A stretch of 7,419 bases of DNA from an uncultured Collinsella sp. (GTDB lineage: Bacteria; Actinomycetota; Coriobacteriia; Coriobacteriales; Coriobacteriaceae). Below, piece after piece: positions 7,319-7,419 of the stretch (positions within the stretch are counted from its first letter, which is position 1; every line of letters starts with the position of its first letter). The notes beneath the pieces were generated by a model. It was given only the letters and a program-made list of their open reading frames with translations, had not been told where the DNA came from and ran no database searches. The stretch covers positions 1-7,419 of the forward strand of contig CAAECP010000081.1 in assembly GCA_900754385.1 (NCBI GenBank). Reading direction: 5' to 3'. The translations under genes were made by a program, and so were the position numbers.

Positions 7319-7419
7319 ATGGCCGACGAGACCATGACCGACGAGCAGATTCTTGAACGTGTGGAGCACAAGAGCTTCGTCGCCACGTCCGACCGCACTG
7401 CCGCCTCGCTGTCCGCGAG
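7319..7419 (+). CDS. Unidentified protein, N-terminal part (3' partial at window edge)
   Basis: An ATG at 7319 preceded by AAAGAGG (7306-7312, spacing 6) opens a frame that stays open to the window end, giving 33 complete codons. The visible part starts MADETMTDEQILERVEHKSF and is acidic and hydrophilic, without a signal peptide or membrane helix so far. It begins 27 bases after yqeK, so it probably belongs to the same operon. In related gene orders a LytR-CpsA-Psr (LCP) cell-wall protein and then the ribosome silencing factor RsfS follow yqeK. The visible residues lack RsfS-like motifs. A cytoplasmic N-terminal tail before a membrane helix, as in some LCP proteins, would fit, but this is inference only. 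Confidence 0.7.
   Translation, partial: MADETMTDEQILERVEHKSFVATSDRTAASLSA

Noticed and set aside
6032..7369. Antisense open frame of 445 codons across nadD and yqeK
   Set aside because: It spans two well-identified sense genes plus the gap between them, with no recognisable domain; same codon-bias effect.

Overview
The window reads as a GC-rich, tightly packed stretch of bacterial core chromosome, with every gene on the + strand and no gap longer than 84 bases. Gene order and protein style suggest a Gram-positive-lineage anaerobe, most likely an actinobacterium of the Coriobacteriia (Collinsella-like). The pointers are a Clostridia-like gene order combined with high G+C at third codon positions, three TTG starts, an OCT-domain Obg with a long acidic tail, and an L27 without the cleavable N-terminal leader typical of Firmicutes. 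The genus is an inference from style, not a database match.

Left part (1-3705): the last 19 codons of a probable RodA-type cell-shape protein are followed by a DUF697-like protein of unknown function. Then come two translationally coupled genes, a large radical SAM protein of the TIGR03960 type and its partner of the TIGR03936/DUF2344 type. In many other bacteria these two are neighbours or fused. Their substrate is, to my knowledge, not established, and they are the least understood biology here.

Middle part (3679-4522): a strong extended -10 promoter, whose -35 box overlaps the stop codon of the DUF2344 gene, drives rplU (L21) and rpmA (L27). A very clear intrinsic terminator follows rpmA. 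The Shine-Dalgarno of obgE begins only two bases after its T-tract and no separate promoter is visible, so obgE and the genes behind it probably depend at least partly on readthrough.

Right part (4523-7419): obgE (ribosome-assembly GTPase), nadD (NAD biosynthesis) and yqeK (HD-domain Ap4A hydrolase type) are closely spaced. The 5' end of another gene is cut by the window edge. Its 33 visible residues do not look like the RsfS core, and a LytR-CpsA-Psr protein is one candidate from synteny.

Overall this is a cell-shape, translation and ribosome-assembly neighbourhood. I see no mobile element, CRISPR array, tRNA, rRNA or defence system. The points worth a second look are the radical SAM/DUF2344 pair beside ribosomal protein genes, the P-loop-less DUF697-like protein, and the compact promoter and terminator arrangement around rplU-rpmA-obgE.
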